Below are positions 33,708-43,008 of a DNA stretch of 64,000 bases, in pieces; the first letter of the stretch is position 1, and each line of letters begins with the position of its first letter. Made by a program: the position numbers and the translations under genes. Source of the DNA: Parvibaculum sp040390855 (GTDB lineage Bacteria > Pseudomonadota > Alphaproteobacteria > Parvibaculales > Parvibaculaceae); NCBI GenBank assembly GCA_040390855.1, contig JAZJXO010000015.1:1-64000 (forward strand). The letters run 5' to 3'. The notes under the pieces are model-generated. The model was not told the origin of the DNA. It saw only the letters and a list, made by a program, of their open reading frames with translations, and did no database searches.

Positions 33708-36536
33708 ATGCTGTCTCTGGGAGCCTTTGCTTTTGCAAGCCCGCTGATGCTGCTGGGCCTTCTGGTGCTGCCTGCGATCTGGTGGTTCCTGCGCATCAGC
33801 CCGCCGCTACCCAAACGCGTGCGCTTTCCCGCGATCCGCCTCCTCGTCGGTCTTGACCGCGAAGAAGAAACACCGGCCCATACGCCGCTCTGGCTTCTGA
33901 TCCTGCGCCTCGTGCTCGCGGCGCTTATCGTCCTTGCCCTCGCCAATCCCGTCTGGAACCCGGCCCCCAAAATCGTGGGCACCGGCCCCCTTCTCATCAT
34001 CGCCGACAATGGCTGGGCATCTGCCACCCATTGGCGCGAACGCGCAAATACCATGGCCGATCTCATTGCCGGTGCCCGCCGCGACAACCGGCCCGTCCTC
34101 GTCACGGGCACAGCACCCGCAGCGAGCGCGCCCGCACTCAACTTCACGTCCGCCGACGACGCCATTGCCACAGCCCGCACGCTGGAGCCGCAACCGCTCG
34201 CGCCCGATCGTATGGCCCTTGTCAACCGCCTCAAAGCAAGTGATGTGACCAAACACGCACCGCAAGTGATCTGGCTCAGTGACGGCATCGACTACGGCTC
34301 GACAACAGATTTCGCCACCGGCCTTTCGGCCATCGCCTCGTCAAACAGTCTCGAACTTGTCGAACCTAAACCGGCAGAGCGCGGGCTGGCGCTTCTTCCG
34401 CCCGTGATCGAAGGCGAAGGTTTTATCGTGCCGCTGATCCGCGCCAGCGACAGCCATGCGATGAGCGGAAATGTGCTCGCGCTTAACGCGCAAGGCGCTG
34501 TCCTTGGCCGCGCGTCCTTCACCTTCGCGGGCGACGAGAGCGAAACCGAAGCCCGTCTCGAATTGCCGCTCGACCTGCGCAACAATGTCTCCCGCCTCGA
34601 AATAGCAGGCGAAACATCCGCCGCCGCCGTGAGCCTGCTCGATGAGCGCTGGCACCGCCGCACCGTCGGCATCGTCGCTGACACATCACAGGAAGAAAGC
34701 CAGCGACTCCTCTCCGAGAGCTACTATCTGACCCGCGCCATCGGCCCCTATGCCGAGATCAGAACGCCCGCCACCGAGCACGGCAGCAAAAGCGAAATCG
34801 CCGAACTTCTTTCAACGCCCCTCTCCGTTCTCATCCTCGCTGACATCGGCAATATCGGACCCGATGACCGCGCGCGACTGACGCAATGGATCGACAAAGG
34901 CGGCGTGCTCATCCGCTTTGCCGGCCCGAAGCTCGCCGCGCAAAGCGAGGTCCTGATGTCTGATCATCTGATGCCGGTGGCGCTGCGCAGCGGCGGTCGC
35001 GCATTGGGCGGCGAACTGTCATGGACCACGCCGCAGCATCTCGCTCCATTCGATGACGCCAGCCCCTTCAACGGTCTCACCGTCCCCAAAGACGTCACCG
35101 TTTCACGACAGGTGCTGGCAGAACCTGCCGCCGACCTTGCCCCCCACACATGGGCGCGACTTGAAGACGGTACACCTCTGGTGACGGCAACAACGCGCAG
35201 CAAGGGCCTCGTCGTTCTCGTGCATGTGACAGCGAATACCGATTGGTCAAACCTGCCGCTCTCCGGTCTCTTCGTTGACATGCTCCGCCGCACCATCGCT
35301 CTCTCGCAAGGCAGCGCGCAGGCGACCACAGGCGCGAGCACTCAGGCCGCATCGCTCGCCCCCGTACGCACACTCAACGGCTTCGGGCATCTCGGCTCCC
35401 CGCCCGCCCTCGCAACGCCTGTTCCCGCCGCCACGTTCGAAGCAACAGACGCCAGCCCGCGCCACCCGCCGGGCTATTACGGCCCAGCCGACAGCCCGCG
35501 CGCGTTGAACCTCATCCGCCCGGACACGAAACTCGCCGCCCTCGGCACATTGTCCGGCGTCTCCTCGCGTCACGTCTATGCCGAAACTTCCGAGACGGCA
35601 CTCCGCCCTCTCTTTCTTCTGGCCGCCCTTCTGCTCATCATCGCCGACGGCATCGCCGCGCTCTATGTGACGGGCCTGTTCGACACGACACCCATCCGCC
35701 ATCCGCGCCGCAGCTTCAAATTCATGCCCGTGATCGCACTTGCACTTCTCGTCGCATCACTCCTTCCCGCGCATGATGCAAACGCCGCCGACAAATCCGC
35801 GCTCGACTTCGCCCTTGATGCGGCCAACAACACACGATTAGCTTATGTCATCACCGGCGATACGACGACCGACGAGACAAGCCGCGCCGGGCTCGAAGGT
35901 CTCTCAAAAGTCTTACGCGCCCGCACCGCCTTCCAACCCGCCGCGCCGATGGGCGTCGATGTCAAACGCGACGAGCTTGCCTTCTTCCCGCTGCTCTATT
36001 GGCCGATGACAAGCGGTCAGGAAAATCTCACACCCGACGCCCTCGCCCGCGTCAACGCCTATATGGAACATGGCGGCACGATCCTTTTTGACACGCGCGA
36101 TCAGGACCAGAACATCACCGGCCTTGTCGGCCCCGGCACTCAGACATTGCGCCGCCTCATCGGCAAACTCGATCTACCCCCCCTCACGCCCGTTTCCAAA
36201 ACCCATGTGCTGACGAAATCTTTTTATCTCCTGCAAGACTTCCCCGGCCGCTTTGACGGCGGCATGCTCTGGGTCGTCCGCGACGGCGGCAATACCGGAC
36301 AGGATGCATTGTCGAAGGACGGTGTCTCGCCGATCATCGTCGGCTCCAATGATTACGCCGCCGCATGGGCGCGCGACGCAACGGGCCGGCCGGTCTATCC
36401 GACCGAACCCGGCGGCGAAGGCCAGCGCGAAATGGCCTATCGCTTCGGCGTCAATCTCGTCATGTACACGCTTACCGGCAATTACAAAGCCGATCAGGTC
36501 CATATCCCCGCGCTTCTCGAACGACTGGGGCAGTAG
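33708..36536 (+). CDS. Large membrane protein with BatA N-terminus and DUF4159
   Basis: The 942-residue protein begins with a BatA/aerotolerance-type region holding two membrane helices (about 10-28 and 60-80). A long periplasm-like middle follows, then a membrane segment near 640-660 and another near 672-690 ending ANAADKSALDF. The C-terminal DUF4159 domain (about 705-940) includes FFPLLYWPMTS and GGTILFDTRDQD, with a glutamine amidotransferase-like fold. It starts 3 bp after the DUF58 gene and is followed after 1 bp by another large protein of the same system. Function unknown. Confidence 0.85.
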   Translation: MLSLGAFAFASPLMLLGLLVLPAIWWFLRISPPLPKRVRFPAIRLLVGLDREEETPAHTPLWLLILRLVLAALIVLALANPVWNPAPKIVGTGPLLIIADNGWASATHWRERANTMADLIAGARRDNRPVLVTGTAPAASAPALNFTSADDAIATARTLEPQPLAPDRMALVNRLKASDVTKHAPQVIWLSDGIDYGSTTDFATGLSAIASSNSLELVEPKPAERGLALLPPVIEGEGFIVPLIRASDSHAMSGNVLALNAQGAVLGRASFTFAGDESETEARLELPLDLRNNVSRLEIAGETSAAAVSLLDERWHRRTVGIVADTSQEESQRLLSESYYLTRAIGPYAEIRTPATEHGSKSEIAELLSTPLSVLILADIGNIGPDDRARLTQWIDKGGVLIRFAGPKLAAQSEVLMSDHLMPVALRSGGRALGGELSWTTPQHLAPFDDASPFNGLTVPKDVTVSRQVLAEPAADLAPHTWARLEDGTPLVTATTRSKGLVVLVHVTANTDWSNLPLSGLFVDMLRRTIALSQGSAQATTGASTQAASLAPVRTLNGFGHLGSPPALATPVPAATFEATDASPRHPPGYYGPADSPRALNLIRPDTKLAALGTLSGVSSRHVYAETSETALRPLFLLAALLLIIADGIAALYVTGLFDTTPIRHPRRSFKFMPVIALALLVASLLPAHDANAADKSALDFALDAANNTRLAYVITGDTTTDETSRAGLEGLSKVLRARTAFQPAAPMGVDVKRDELAFFPLLYWPMTSGQENLTPDALARVNAYMEHGGTILFDTRDQDQNITGLVGPGTQTLRRLIGKLDLPPLTPVSKTHVLTKSFYLLQDFPGRFDGGMLWVVRDGGNTGQDALSKDGVSPIIVGSNDYAAAWARDATGRPVYPTEPGGEGQREMAYRFGVNLVMYTLTGNYKADQVHIPALLERLGQ

Positions 36537-36537
36537 A

Positions 36538-38667
36538 ATGGAACCTACGACAGCCGTCACATCATCAAACGCCATGACCACATCGAGTGGATGGGACATC
36601 ATCTTCGATCCCTCGCTTCCCGTCTCCCTCATCATTCTTCTCGGCGGCATCGGTGCGCTCGTCGTCACCTATGCCGCATGGCGCGGTGCGCGCAGCGCAG
36701 GCTGGCGGCTCGGGGCACTCATCATCACGCTTCTCGTCATTCTCAATCCGACCATCCGTCAGGAAGACCGCGACCCCGTCAATGACATTGCGGTCGTCCT
36801 CGTCGATCAAAGCCAGAGCATGTCGATCGGTGCGCGCACGGCAGACGCCGTCGCGACACTGAAAGCCACCGAAGACAAGCTGAAAACACTCACGGGTCTC
36901 AAAACCCGTATCCTGACCGTCGGCAACACTGCAAACTCGTCGGACGCAGGCGAAGGCACCAACGCCTTTGCGGCGCTGGAGCAAGCCTTGGCTGACATAC
37001 CAGCCGAACGCCTCGCCGGTGTCATCCTCATCACCGACGGCGAAATCCATGACGTACCGCAGAAGCTGTCATCTCTGGGTTTCAAAGCTCCCGTGCACGG
37101 CCTCATCGTCGGCAACCGGAACGAGCGCGACCGCCGCCTCACCGTGCTGGAAGCTCCACGTTTCGGCATCGTCAACAAGCCGGTGACGCTCACCCTTCGC
37201 GTCGATGAGGCCAGCGACGCGGCCACAACCGGCGGCATGGCCTCCGTCACCGTCAACATCGACGGCAAACGCGTGCAGCAAACCGAAGTGCATCTCGGCG
37301 AGCCTGCCAAACTCACACTGGTCCTCGACCATGCCGGTCCCAATGTCATCGAGATCGACGTTGCCGCCGGACCCGACGAGTTGACACCCGCCAACAATCG
37401 CGCCGTGATTGTCGCCAACGGCATCCATGACCGCCTGCGCGTACTGCTCATTTCCGGCGAGCCCAATCCCGGCGAGCGCACATGGCGCAACTTCCTCCGC
37501 GCCGACCCCTCGGTCGATCTCGTGCATTTCACAATTTTAAGGCCGCCGGAAATCGACGACGGCATACCCATCGAAGAACTTTCGCTCATCGCCTTTCCGA
37601 CCAGCGAACTCTTCGTCGAGAAACTGCATGAATTCGATCTCATCATCTTTGACCGCTACAAGCGTCAGAGCGTACTGCCGCTCGAATATCTTTCGAACGT
37701 TGCCGACTTTGTCGAGAACGGCGGCGCGGTGCTCGACGCCGCCGGTCCGAGCTTTGCCTCGCCCTATTCGCTCTTCCGCACACCGCTCGCACGCATCCTG
37801 CCTGCCGAACCCACCGGCGATGTCTCGACCGGAGATTTCCGTCCCCACGTGACGGACCTGGGCAAACGCCATCCCGTCACCGCCGGTCTGGCGGGCGATG
37901 CAACGCCTGAAGCCACATGGGGCCCATGGTTCCGCGTCATCGACACCAATGTCAGCCGTGGCAGCATCATCATGGACGCGCCCAACGACCGCCCGCTCCT
38001 CGTGCTCGACCGCGTCGGCAAAGGCCGCGTCGCGCAGCTTCTCTCAGATCAATTCTGGCTCTGGTCGCGCGGCTATGAAGGCGGCGGCCCGCAGTCAGAG
38101 CTTTTACGCCGCGTCGCCCATTGGCTGATGAAAGAACCCGACCTCGAAGAAGAAAACCTCGCCGCGGCGATCAACGGCACAACACTCACCGTCAAACGCC
38201 GCTCCATGTCGGATGCCGTGCCCGAAATCGACGTCACCTCACCTTCAGGCAAGATCACCAGACTGAAACCCGAAACCGTCGCACCGGGCCGCTTCGACGC
38301 ACAAACGCCTGCAACCGAACTCGGCCTCTATCGCATCACACAGGGCGATCTGACAGCAGTTGCCGCCGCAGGACCGCTCAACCCGCGCGAGTTCGCCGAC
38401 GTCCGCGCCACCGACAAACTTCTGAAACCCGTCACCGACGCCTCCGGGGGCAGCACCTACTGGGTCGGCCCCAACGGCGAGGACACACCCGATATCCGCA
38501 CCACGCGCCCCGGCAAAGACGCCGCCGGATCGGACTGGCTCGGTCTCCAGCGCAACAACCAGTATTTCGTCCGCGCGGTGCGACAGGCCCCCCTCATCAT
38601 CGGCCCGCTGGCCCTGCTGCTCATCCTCGGCACACTGGCGCTGGCATGGCGACGGGAGGGGCGGTGA
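36538..38667 (+). CDS. Membrane protein with vWA-like and glutamine amidotransferase-like domains
   Basis: The 709-residue protein has two N-terminal membrane helices (about 25-70), a vWA-like domain with VVLVDQSQSMS and an ILITDGEIHD strand, and a middle region with a class I amidotransferase-like fold (HDRLRVLLISGEPNPGE onward). It ends with a membrane helix (PLIIGPLALLLILGTLALAW). The amidotransferase catalytic cysteine is not evident, so enzyme activity is doubtful. Its ATG lies 1 bp after the DUF4159 gene, ending the moxR operon. The 78 bases to the Zur site carry no gene. Confidence 0.83.
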   Translation: MEPTTAVTSSNAMTTSSGWDIIFDPSLPVSLIILLGGIGALVVTYAAWRGARSAGWRLGALIITLLVILNPTIRQEDRDPVNDIAVVLVDQSQSMSIGARTADAVATLKATEDKLKTLTGLKTRILTVGNTANSSDAGEGTNAFAALEQALADIPAERLAGVILITDGEIHDVPQKLSSLGFKAPVHGLIVGNRNERDRRLTVLEAPRFGIVNKPVTLTLRVDEASDAATTGGMASVTVNIDGKRVQQTEVHLGEPAKLTLVLDHAGPNVIEIDVAAGPDELTPANNRAVIVANGIHDRLRVLLISGEPNPGERTWRNFLRADPSVDLVHFTILRPPEIDDGIPIEELSLIAFPTSELFVEKLHEFDLIIFDRYKRQSVLPLEYLSNVADFVENGGAVLDAAGPSFASPYSLFRTPLARILPAEPTGDVSTGDFRPHVTDLGKRHPVTAGLAGDATPEATWGPWFRVIDTNVSRGSIIMDAPNDRPLLVLDRVGKGRVAQLLSDQFWLWSRGYEGGGPQSELLRRVAHWLMKEPDLEEENLAAAINGTTLTVKRRSMSDAVPEIDVTSPSGKITRLKPETVAPGRFDAQTPATELGLYRITQGDLTAVAAAGPLNPREFADVRATDKLLKPVTDASGGSTYWVGPNGEDTPDIRTTRPGKDAAGSDWLGLQRNNQYFVRAVRQAPLIIGPLALLLILGTLALAWRREGR

Positions 38668-38745
38668 CCTTTTCTTTCCCATCCCTTTAAGGGGGAGGAA
38701 GATAGAAAAAGTTGCATCCCCCCAAATCCTCCCCTATGGTCCAAA

Positions 38746-38764
38746 AATGTTATATTATTACATT
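38746..38764 (+). promoter_or_regulatory. Zur box controlling znuCBA
   Basis: AATGTTATA (38746-38754) and TATTACATT (38756-38764) form a 9-1-9 inverted repeat with one mismatch. It closely matches the alphaproteobacterial Zur consensus with its GTTATA/TATAAC core. It lies upstream of the only zinc-type importer in the window, so zinc repression of znuCBA is well supported. Confidence 0.85.
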
Positions 38765-38776
38765 ACAGCGTGACCT

Positions 38777-38905
38777 ATGGTCGAGCCTGCCGCCCCCCAG
38801 CCCCCAACCCGCACTTTCATGGGTGCCAGCGTCTCCCTCCGGCTCGGCCTTGCCGCGCTCTGCCTTGCCGTCCTCTGGTCCGGCGTCTGGTGGGCTATCG
38901 CATGA
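38777..38905 (+). CDS. Possible 42-residue membrane peptide coupled to znuC
   Basis: An open frame starts with ATG 38777, 12 bp after the Zur box, and ends TGA inside the znuC start (ATGA overlap at 38902-38905). It encodes a Pro-rich N terminus and one hydrophobic helix (LGLAALCLAVLWSGVWWAIA). There is no clear ribosome site, so it might be translated from a very short leader or not at all. The overlap and membrane helix argue for a real gene; I know no homologue. Confidence 0.4.
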   Translation: MVEPAAPQPPTRTFMGASVSLRLGLAALCLAVLWSGVWWAIA

Positions 38906-39678
38906 GCAAACCCGCCATCACCATTACCGACCTCACCGTCGCCTATGACCGCCACCCTGCCGTCCACCATCTGAGCGGCACGATCGCGGCGGGCAGTCTC
39001 ACCGCCATTGTCGGCCCCAATGGCGCCGGCAAATCCACGCTGCTCAAATCCATCGTCGGCCTCATGCGCCCTAGCGAAGGCACCATCCGCTTCACCGGCC
39101 TCAAATCCCGCGACATTGCCTATCTGCCCCAGCAGGCCGAGATCGACCGCAGCTTTCCGATCACGGTCGCCGACACAGTGGCGCTCGGCCACTGGCACAA
39201 GATCGGCATCTGGCGTGCCATCACCGGCACGCATTGGGTCACCGTAGAGGACGCGCTTGAAAAAGTAGGCCTCAAAGGCTTCGGCCCGCGCCCCGTCGCG
39301 CAGCTCTCCACCGGCCAGTTCCAGCGCGTGCTCTTCGCCCGCCTGCTGGTGCAGGACACGCGCCTCATCCTGCTCGACGAACCCTTCTCCGCCATTGACG
39401 AGCGCACCACCGCCGATCTCATGGCAATCATCAACTTCTGGCACGGCGCCGGTCGCACCGTCGTCGCCGTGCTGCACGACATCGACGAAGTGAAATCCCA
39501 TTTTCCCGACACGCTACTCATGGCGCGTGAACTTGTCGCCTGGGGCCCGACACCGGAAGTCCTTACCGACAAAAACCTCCACCGCGCCCGCGCATTGTCG
39601 GACACATGGGCTTTGCGACAAAAACTGCAAACGCATGATCATGGCCACCACGCACAACGCGAAGAGGGTACCGCCTGA
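38902..39678 (+). CDS. znuC: Zinc ABC transporter ATP-binding protein
   Basis: The 258-residue ATPase has Walker A GPNGAGKS (38-46), a signature motif LSTGQFQRV (variant of LSGGQ), Walker B LILLDEPFSAID and the switch histidine in LHDIDEV. The His-rich C-terminal segment (THDHGHHAQ) is common in metal ABC ATPases. ATG 38902 lies within the end of the small upstream frame. The Zur box upstream argues for zinc over manganese. It shares one base with znuB (TGATG). Confidence 0.92.
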   Translation: MSKPAITITDLTVAYDRHPAVHHLSGTIAAGSLTAIVGPNGAGKSTLLKSIVGLMRPSEGTIRFTGLKSRDIAYLPQQAEIDRSFPITVADTVALGHWHKIGIWRAITGTHWVTVEDALEKVGLKGFGPRPVAQLSTGQFQRVLFARLLVQDTRLILLDEPFSAIDERTTADLMAIINFWHGAGRTVVAVLHDIDEVKSHFPDTLLMARELVAWGPTPEVLTDKNLHRARALSDTWALRQKLQTHDHGHHAQREEGTA

Positions 39679-40553
39679 TGCATCTCTATGCCCAATTCAT
39701 CGCACCCTTTGCCGACTACGGCTTCATGCGCCGCGCCCTTATCGCCTGCCTCGCCCTCGCGCTCGGCTCCGGCCCCATCGGCACTTTCCTCGTGCTACGC
39801 CGCATGAGTCTGATGGGTGACGCGATGAGCCACGCGATCCTGCCCGGCGCAGCCATCGGTTTTCTCGTCGCCGGTCTGTCGCTCTGGGCCATGTCGCTCG
39901 GCGGTCTCGCGGTCGGCCTTGCTGTCGCGCTGCTTGCAGGCCTCATCAGCCGCGTCACGGATCTGCGCGAAGATGCAAGCCTCGCAGGCTTTTATCTCAT
40001 CAGTCTCGCCGCCGGTGTCCTCATCGTCTCGCTGCGCGGCTCCAATGTCGATCTGCTCCACGTCCTCTTCGGCTCGATCCTCTCCGTCGACAACGAAGCG
40101 CTCCTCCTCGTCGCAGGCATCGCCTCATTGACGCTCGTAACGCTCGCACTCATCTACCGCCCGCTTGTCGCCGAATGTTTCGACCCCGGCTTCCTCCGCG
40201 CCGTTGCCGGTCGCGGCTCGCTTTATCACGTCATCTTTCTCGTCTTCGTCGTGCTCAATCTCGTCGCCGGCTTTCAGGCGCTCGGCACATTGATGGCCGT
40301 CGGCCTGATGATGCTGCCCGCCGCCGCCGCACGCTTCTGGGCCATCGAAGTCTGGTCTCTTGCAGCACTGTCCGTCGTCATGGCCTTCATCTCCGGCTGG
40401 GCGGGACTCCTCATTTCCTATCACTACGACCTGCCGTCCGGCCCCGCGATCATCCTCACAGCGGGTCTCTTCTATCTCGGCTCGATCTTGCTGGGCCGAT
40501 ACGGTTCCATCCGAGCCCGCTTCTGGCCCGGTGCCCATTTCCACGAGCATTAG
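39678..40553 (+). CDS. znuB: Zinc ABC transporter permease
   Basis: The 291-residue membrane permease of the ABC-3 family has about eight helices. The segment RRMSLMGDAMSHAILPGAAIG is the conserved cytoplasmic region that contacts the ATPase, and SLRGSNVDLLHVLFGSIL is also typical. Its start overlaps the znuC stop by one base, and znuA follows after 25 bp. It imports the metal handed over by ZnuA. Confidence 0.93.
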   Translation: MHLYAQFIAPFADYGFMRRALIACLALALGSGPIGTFLVLRRMSLMGDAMSHAILPGAAIGFLVAGLSLWAMSLGGLAVGLAVALLAGLISRVTDLREDASLAGFYLISLAAGVLIVSLRGSNVDLLHVLFGSILSVDNEALLLVAGIASLTLVTLALIYRPLVAECFDPGFLRAVAGRGSLYHVIFLVFVVLNLVAGFQALGTLMAVGLMMLPAAAARFWAIEVWSLAALSVVMAFISGWAGLLISYHYDLPSGPAIILTAGLFYLGSILLGRYGSIRARFWPGAHFHEH

Positions 40554-40578
40554 CCTGCTCACACACAGAGGCATAGCG

Positions 40579-41460
40579 ATGAAAACTCCTTTTGCATTTG
40601 CACTTTCTCTTCTCCTCATCGCATCACCCGCATGGGCAAAGCCCCTGAACGTCGTTGCGAGCTTCAGCATCGTCGGCGACATCGCACATGAAGTCGGCGG
40701 CGACAAAATCACGCTCACAACGCTTGTCGGCCCCGACGGCGACGCCCATACATTCGAACCCGCGCCGAAAGACGCCAAGGCGCTGCACGACGCCGACCTC
40801 ATCATCATCAACGGCATCCATCTCGAAAAATGGATGGAAAAACTTGCCAAAGCTGCCGCCGCCAAAGCGCCCTATGTCGTCGCAAGCTACGGCATCACTC
40901 CGCGCCAGATGAACGAAAACGGCGAGACCGTCCTCGATCCGCACGCCTGGCAGAATCTGAAAAACGGCATCCTCTATGTCCGCAACATCGAGGCAGGTCT
41001 CGCCAAAGCCGATCCGGAAGATGCCGCCACCTACAAAACCAATGCCGACAAGCTCGTGGCAAGGCTCGAAAAGCTAGACGCATGGACACGTGCTGAAATC
41101 GCCTCCGTGCCGGAAGCAAAACGCAAAGTCATTACCACGCATGACGCGTTTGGTTATTTCAGTGCCGCTTACGGCGTCGCATTTCTCGCGCCTGCCGGTC
41201 TCAGCACGGATGCCGAGCCCAATGCCGGCAGCCTGAGCCGCCTCGTCGACCAGATCAAATCCGAAAAGATCAAAGCTCTCTTCATCGAAAACATGACCGA
41301 CCCGCGCCTGATGAAAACACTGACCAAGGAAACCGGCGCCACCATCGGCGGCGAACTTTATTCAGACGCCTTGTCACCTGCCGACGGTCCCGCCCCGACC
41401 TATCCCGCCATGTTTGAAAACAACGTGCCGAAGCTCGTCGCGGCCATGAAGCTCAACTGA
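40579..41460 (+). CDS. znuA: Zinc-binding periplasmic protein of the ABC importer
   Basis: The 293-residue cluster A-I binding protein has a signal peptide cleaved near PAWAKP. Metal ligands typical of the family are seen as His in GDAHTFEP, His in LDPHAWQN, His in TTHDAFGYF and Asp in LYSDALS. The long His-rich loop of many ZnuA proteins is missing, so manganese cannot be excluded from this protein alone, but the Zur box points to zinc. It is the last gene of znuCBA. Confidence 0.9.
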   Translation: MKTPFAFALSLLLIASPAWAKPLNVVASFSIVGDIAHEVGGDKITLTTLVGPDGDAHTFEPAPKDAKALHDADLIIINGIHLEKWMEKLAKAAAAKAPYVVASYGITPRQMNENGETVLDPHAWQNLKNGILYVRNIEAGLAKADPEDAATYKTNADKLVARLEKLDAWTRAEIASVPEAKRKVITTHDAFGYFSAAYGVAFLAPAGLSTDAEPNAGSLSRLVDQIKSEKIKALFIENMTDPRLMKTLTKETGATIGGELYSDALSPADGPAPTYPAMFENNVPKLVAAMKLN

Positions 41461-41551
41461 CAAGCAATCGAACCAAACCCGCGACCTCATGGCATTTGAC
41501 CTGAATACCCCGTTCGTTTAGACCGCGCCTCGGTTTTTGAGGATCGGTGCC

Positions 41552-42061
41552 ATGGCGGACACACAGACATATTGGCGACTGATGGCATCGGCGGATATTC
41601 CCACCGTCGATTCCATCGGTGAAATCGTGCATCCCGATTTCCCCGAAGACATAGCCGTGATGGAAAACCGCTTCGCCCTCTTCGCCGATGGATGCTTCGT
41701 CGCCGAAAACAAACACGGCCTTATCGGCTATGCGATCTCGCACCCCTCCGTCATCGGACGACCGGCACCACTCAACACAGTTCTACCGGCGCTCGACGCA
41801 CGGGCCGACTGCCTCTTCCTGCATGACATCGCGCTGACGCAAGCCTCACGCGGCCTCGGCCTTGGCCGCTCACTCACAGAAAAGTTGAAAGCTGTCGCCC
41901 GCGCACACGGCTACAAAAGGCTCGGCCTCGTCTCGGTCAACAATTCAAGACACTTCTGGACCGCACAGGGTTTTGAAATTTTCACCGGCGACGGAGCGCT
42001 CAAGGCAAAGCTCGCCACCTACGAGGACGATGCGCGCTTCATGGTGCTGGACGTCGGTTAG
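41552..42061 (+). CDS. GNAT-family N-acetyltransferase
   Basis: The 169-residue protein has the GNAT fold, with the acetyl-CoA loop SRGLGLGRSLTEKL and the downstream strand-helix VSVNNSRHFWTAQGFEIF. ATG 41552 has GAGG nine bases upstream; an in-frame TTG at 41537 is less likely. It follows znuA by 91 bp, with no sign of sharing its operon. Substrate unknown. Confidence 0.85.
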   Translation: MADTQTYWRLMASADIPTVDSIGEIVHPDFPEDIAVMENRFALFADGCFVAENKHGLIGYAISHPSVIGRPAPLNTVLPALDARADCLFLHDIALTQASRGLGLGRSLTEKLKAVARAHGYKRLGLVSVNNSRHFWTAQGFEIFTGDGALKAKLATYEDDARFMVLDVG

Positions 42062-42092
42062 CGACAAGCCTCACCGCCATTGAAACTGAACG

Positions 42093-42653
42093 CTATACCG
42101 GCTTCGTCACAGCTCCATGCGCATGAGCCAGCGCACCGATGTCCAGCTCGCGGAACAAAAACCGCGAAGCGTCAACCGGTCCCGGCATGGTGAGACGTCC
42201 GGGCGGCACAGGGCCGAAACCGACTTTCACATAATAAGGCTGATCGCCGACAAGGATCACCAACCGGTAACCGAGCCGTTTGGCATCATCCAGTCCGCGC
42301 CGCATCATATTGACGCCGATGCCCTGTCCACGGATCGCCGGTACAACAGCAAGCGGTCCGAGCATCAGCCCCGGCACCCCGCCGATATTCACCGGCCAGA
42401 AAGTGAGCGAGCCGACGAGACGACGCGCCGCACCCTCGCCCTGAAAGGCGACATAGCAAAGCTCGGGCACCGCCGTATTGCCCTCGCGCAGACGCTGCGC
42501 GGTCTTGGCATAGCGGCCCGGACCGAAGGACAAATCAAGCAGCGCTTCAATCTCGGGGCCATGTTCGGGCCGCTGACGCTCGATGTCATAGAGATGGGCG
42601 TTTAACTGCGCGGTGTCGTTTATTGCACTGGGATCGATTACGGTATTTGGCAT
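42093..42653 (-). CDS. GNAT-family N-acetyltransferase, YhbS type
   Basis: The 186-residue protein resembles the YhbS branch of GNAT enzymes: GLMLGPLAVVPAIRGQGIG holds the acetyl-CoA loop, followed by LVILVGDQPYYVKVGFGPV. The substrate is not known. It converges on the previous GNAT gene with 31 bp between stops. On its own strand a terminator hairpin and a possible small gene lie just upstream, which may control it. Confidence 0.88.
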   Translation of the reverse strand: MPNTVIDPSAINDTAQLNAHLYDIERQRPEHGPEIEALLDLSFGPGRYAKTAQRLREGNTAVPELCYVAFQGEGAARRLVGSLTFWPVNIGGVPGLMLGPLAVVPAIRGQGIGVNMMRRGLDDAKRLGYRLVILVGDQPYYVKVGFGPVPPGRLTMPGPVDASRFLFRELDIGALAHAHGAVTKPV

Positions 42654-42687
42654 GGGAACGGGTCCGGACGGGTTCGTGTGAGCCTAT

Positions 42688-42725
42688 AAAAAAAGAGGCA
42701 CCCGCCGCAGGGTCAGCGCGGCCTC
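42688..42725 (-). terminator. Terminator upstream of the YhbS-type gene
   Basis: Read leftward, GAGGC (42725-42721) pairs with GCCTC (42699-42695), with further G/C pairing inside, and is followed by seven U residues (A-run 42688-42694). It lies immediately after a possible 32-codon gene and 35 bp before the GNAT start. It could end a small transcript or act as an attenuator. Confidence 0.6.
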
Positions 42726-42727
42726 AT

Positions 42728-42826
42728 TCAAGACCAGCCGAAACCCCTGACGCCAGCGCATGACCCCGCGGAAGCTCTGAAGCCTCCGAAGCCCATTCGT
42801 CGTCGCTGAAGAAAAACCTGCGTCAT
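42728..42826 (-). CDS. Possible 32-residue leader peptide or small protein
   Basis: ATG 42826 has an excellent ribosome site (CTTGAGGA at 42840-42833, six bases before the ATG). The frame encodes a peptide beginning MTQVFLQRRRMGF, with three consecutive CGA arginine codons, many Gly and Phe residues, and a Gly-Phe-Gly-Trp-Ser end. The stop lies 3 bp before a terminator stem. This is the build of a transcription attenuator or a dual-function small RNA. The rest of the 355-base interval 42654-43008 holds a GCCGG/CCGGC hairpin (42844-42856) and no other gene I can support. Confidence 0.42.
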   Translation of the reverse strand: MTQVFLQRRRMGFGGFRASAGSCAGVRGFGWS

Positions 42827-43008
42827 CTCATGTCCTCAAGACCGCCGGAAACCGGCAATCCGCCACCCATATGAGCGCGATAGCATGATGAAACTCCAAC
42901 GTAAAGCTCGCTTGCGCCACAAAGCCCCAAAAAAATCTGGAACCGCCCCGCCTCCTTCGGTTAGCTTGCACCCCAACATACAAAGAACCGAACAAGGGAG
43001 ACGGTCAC

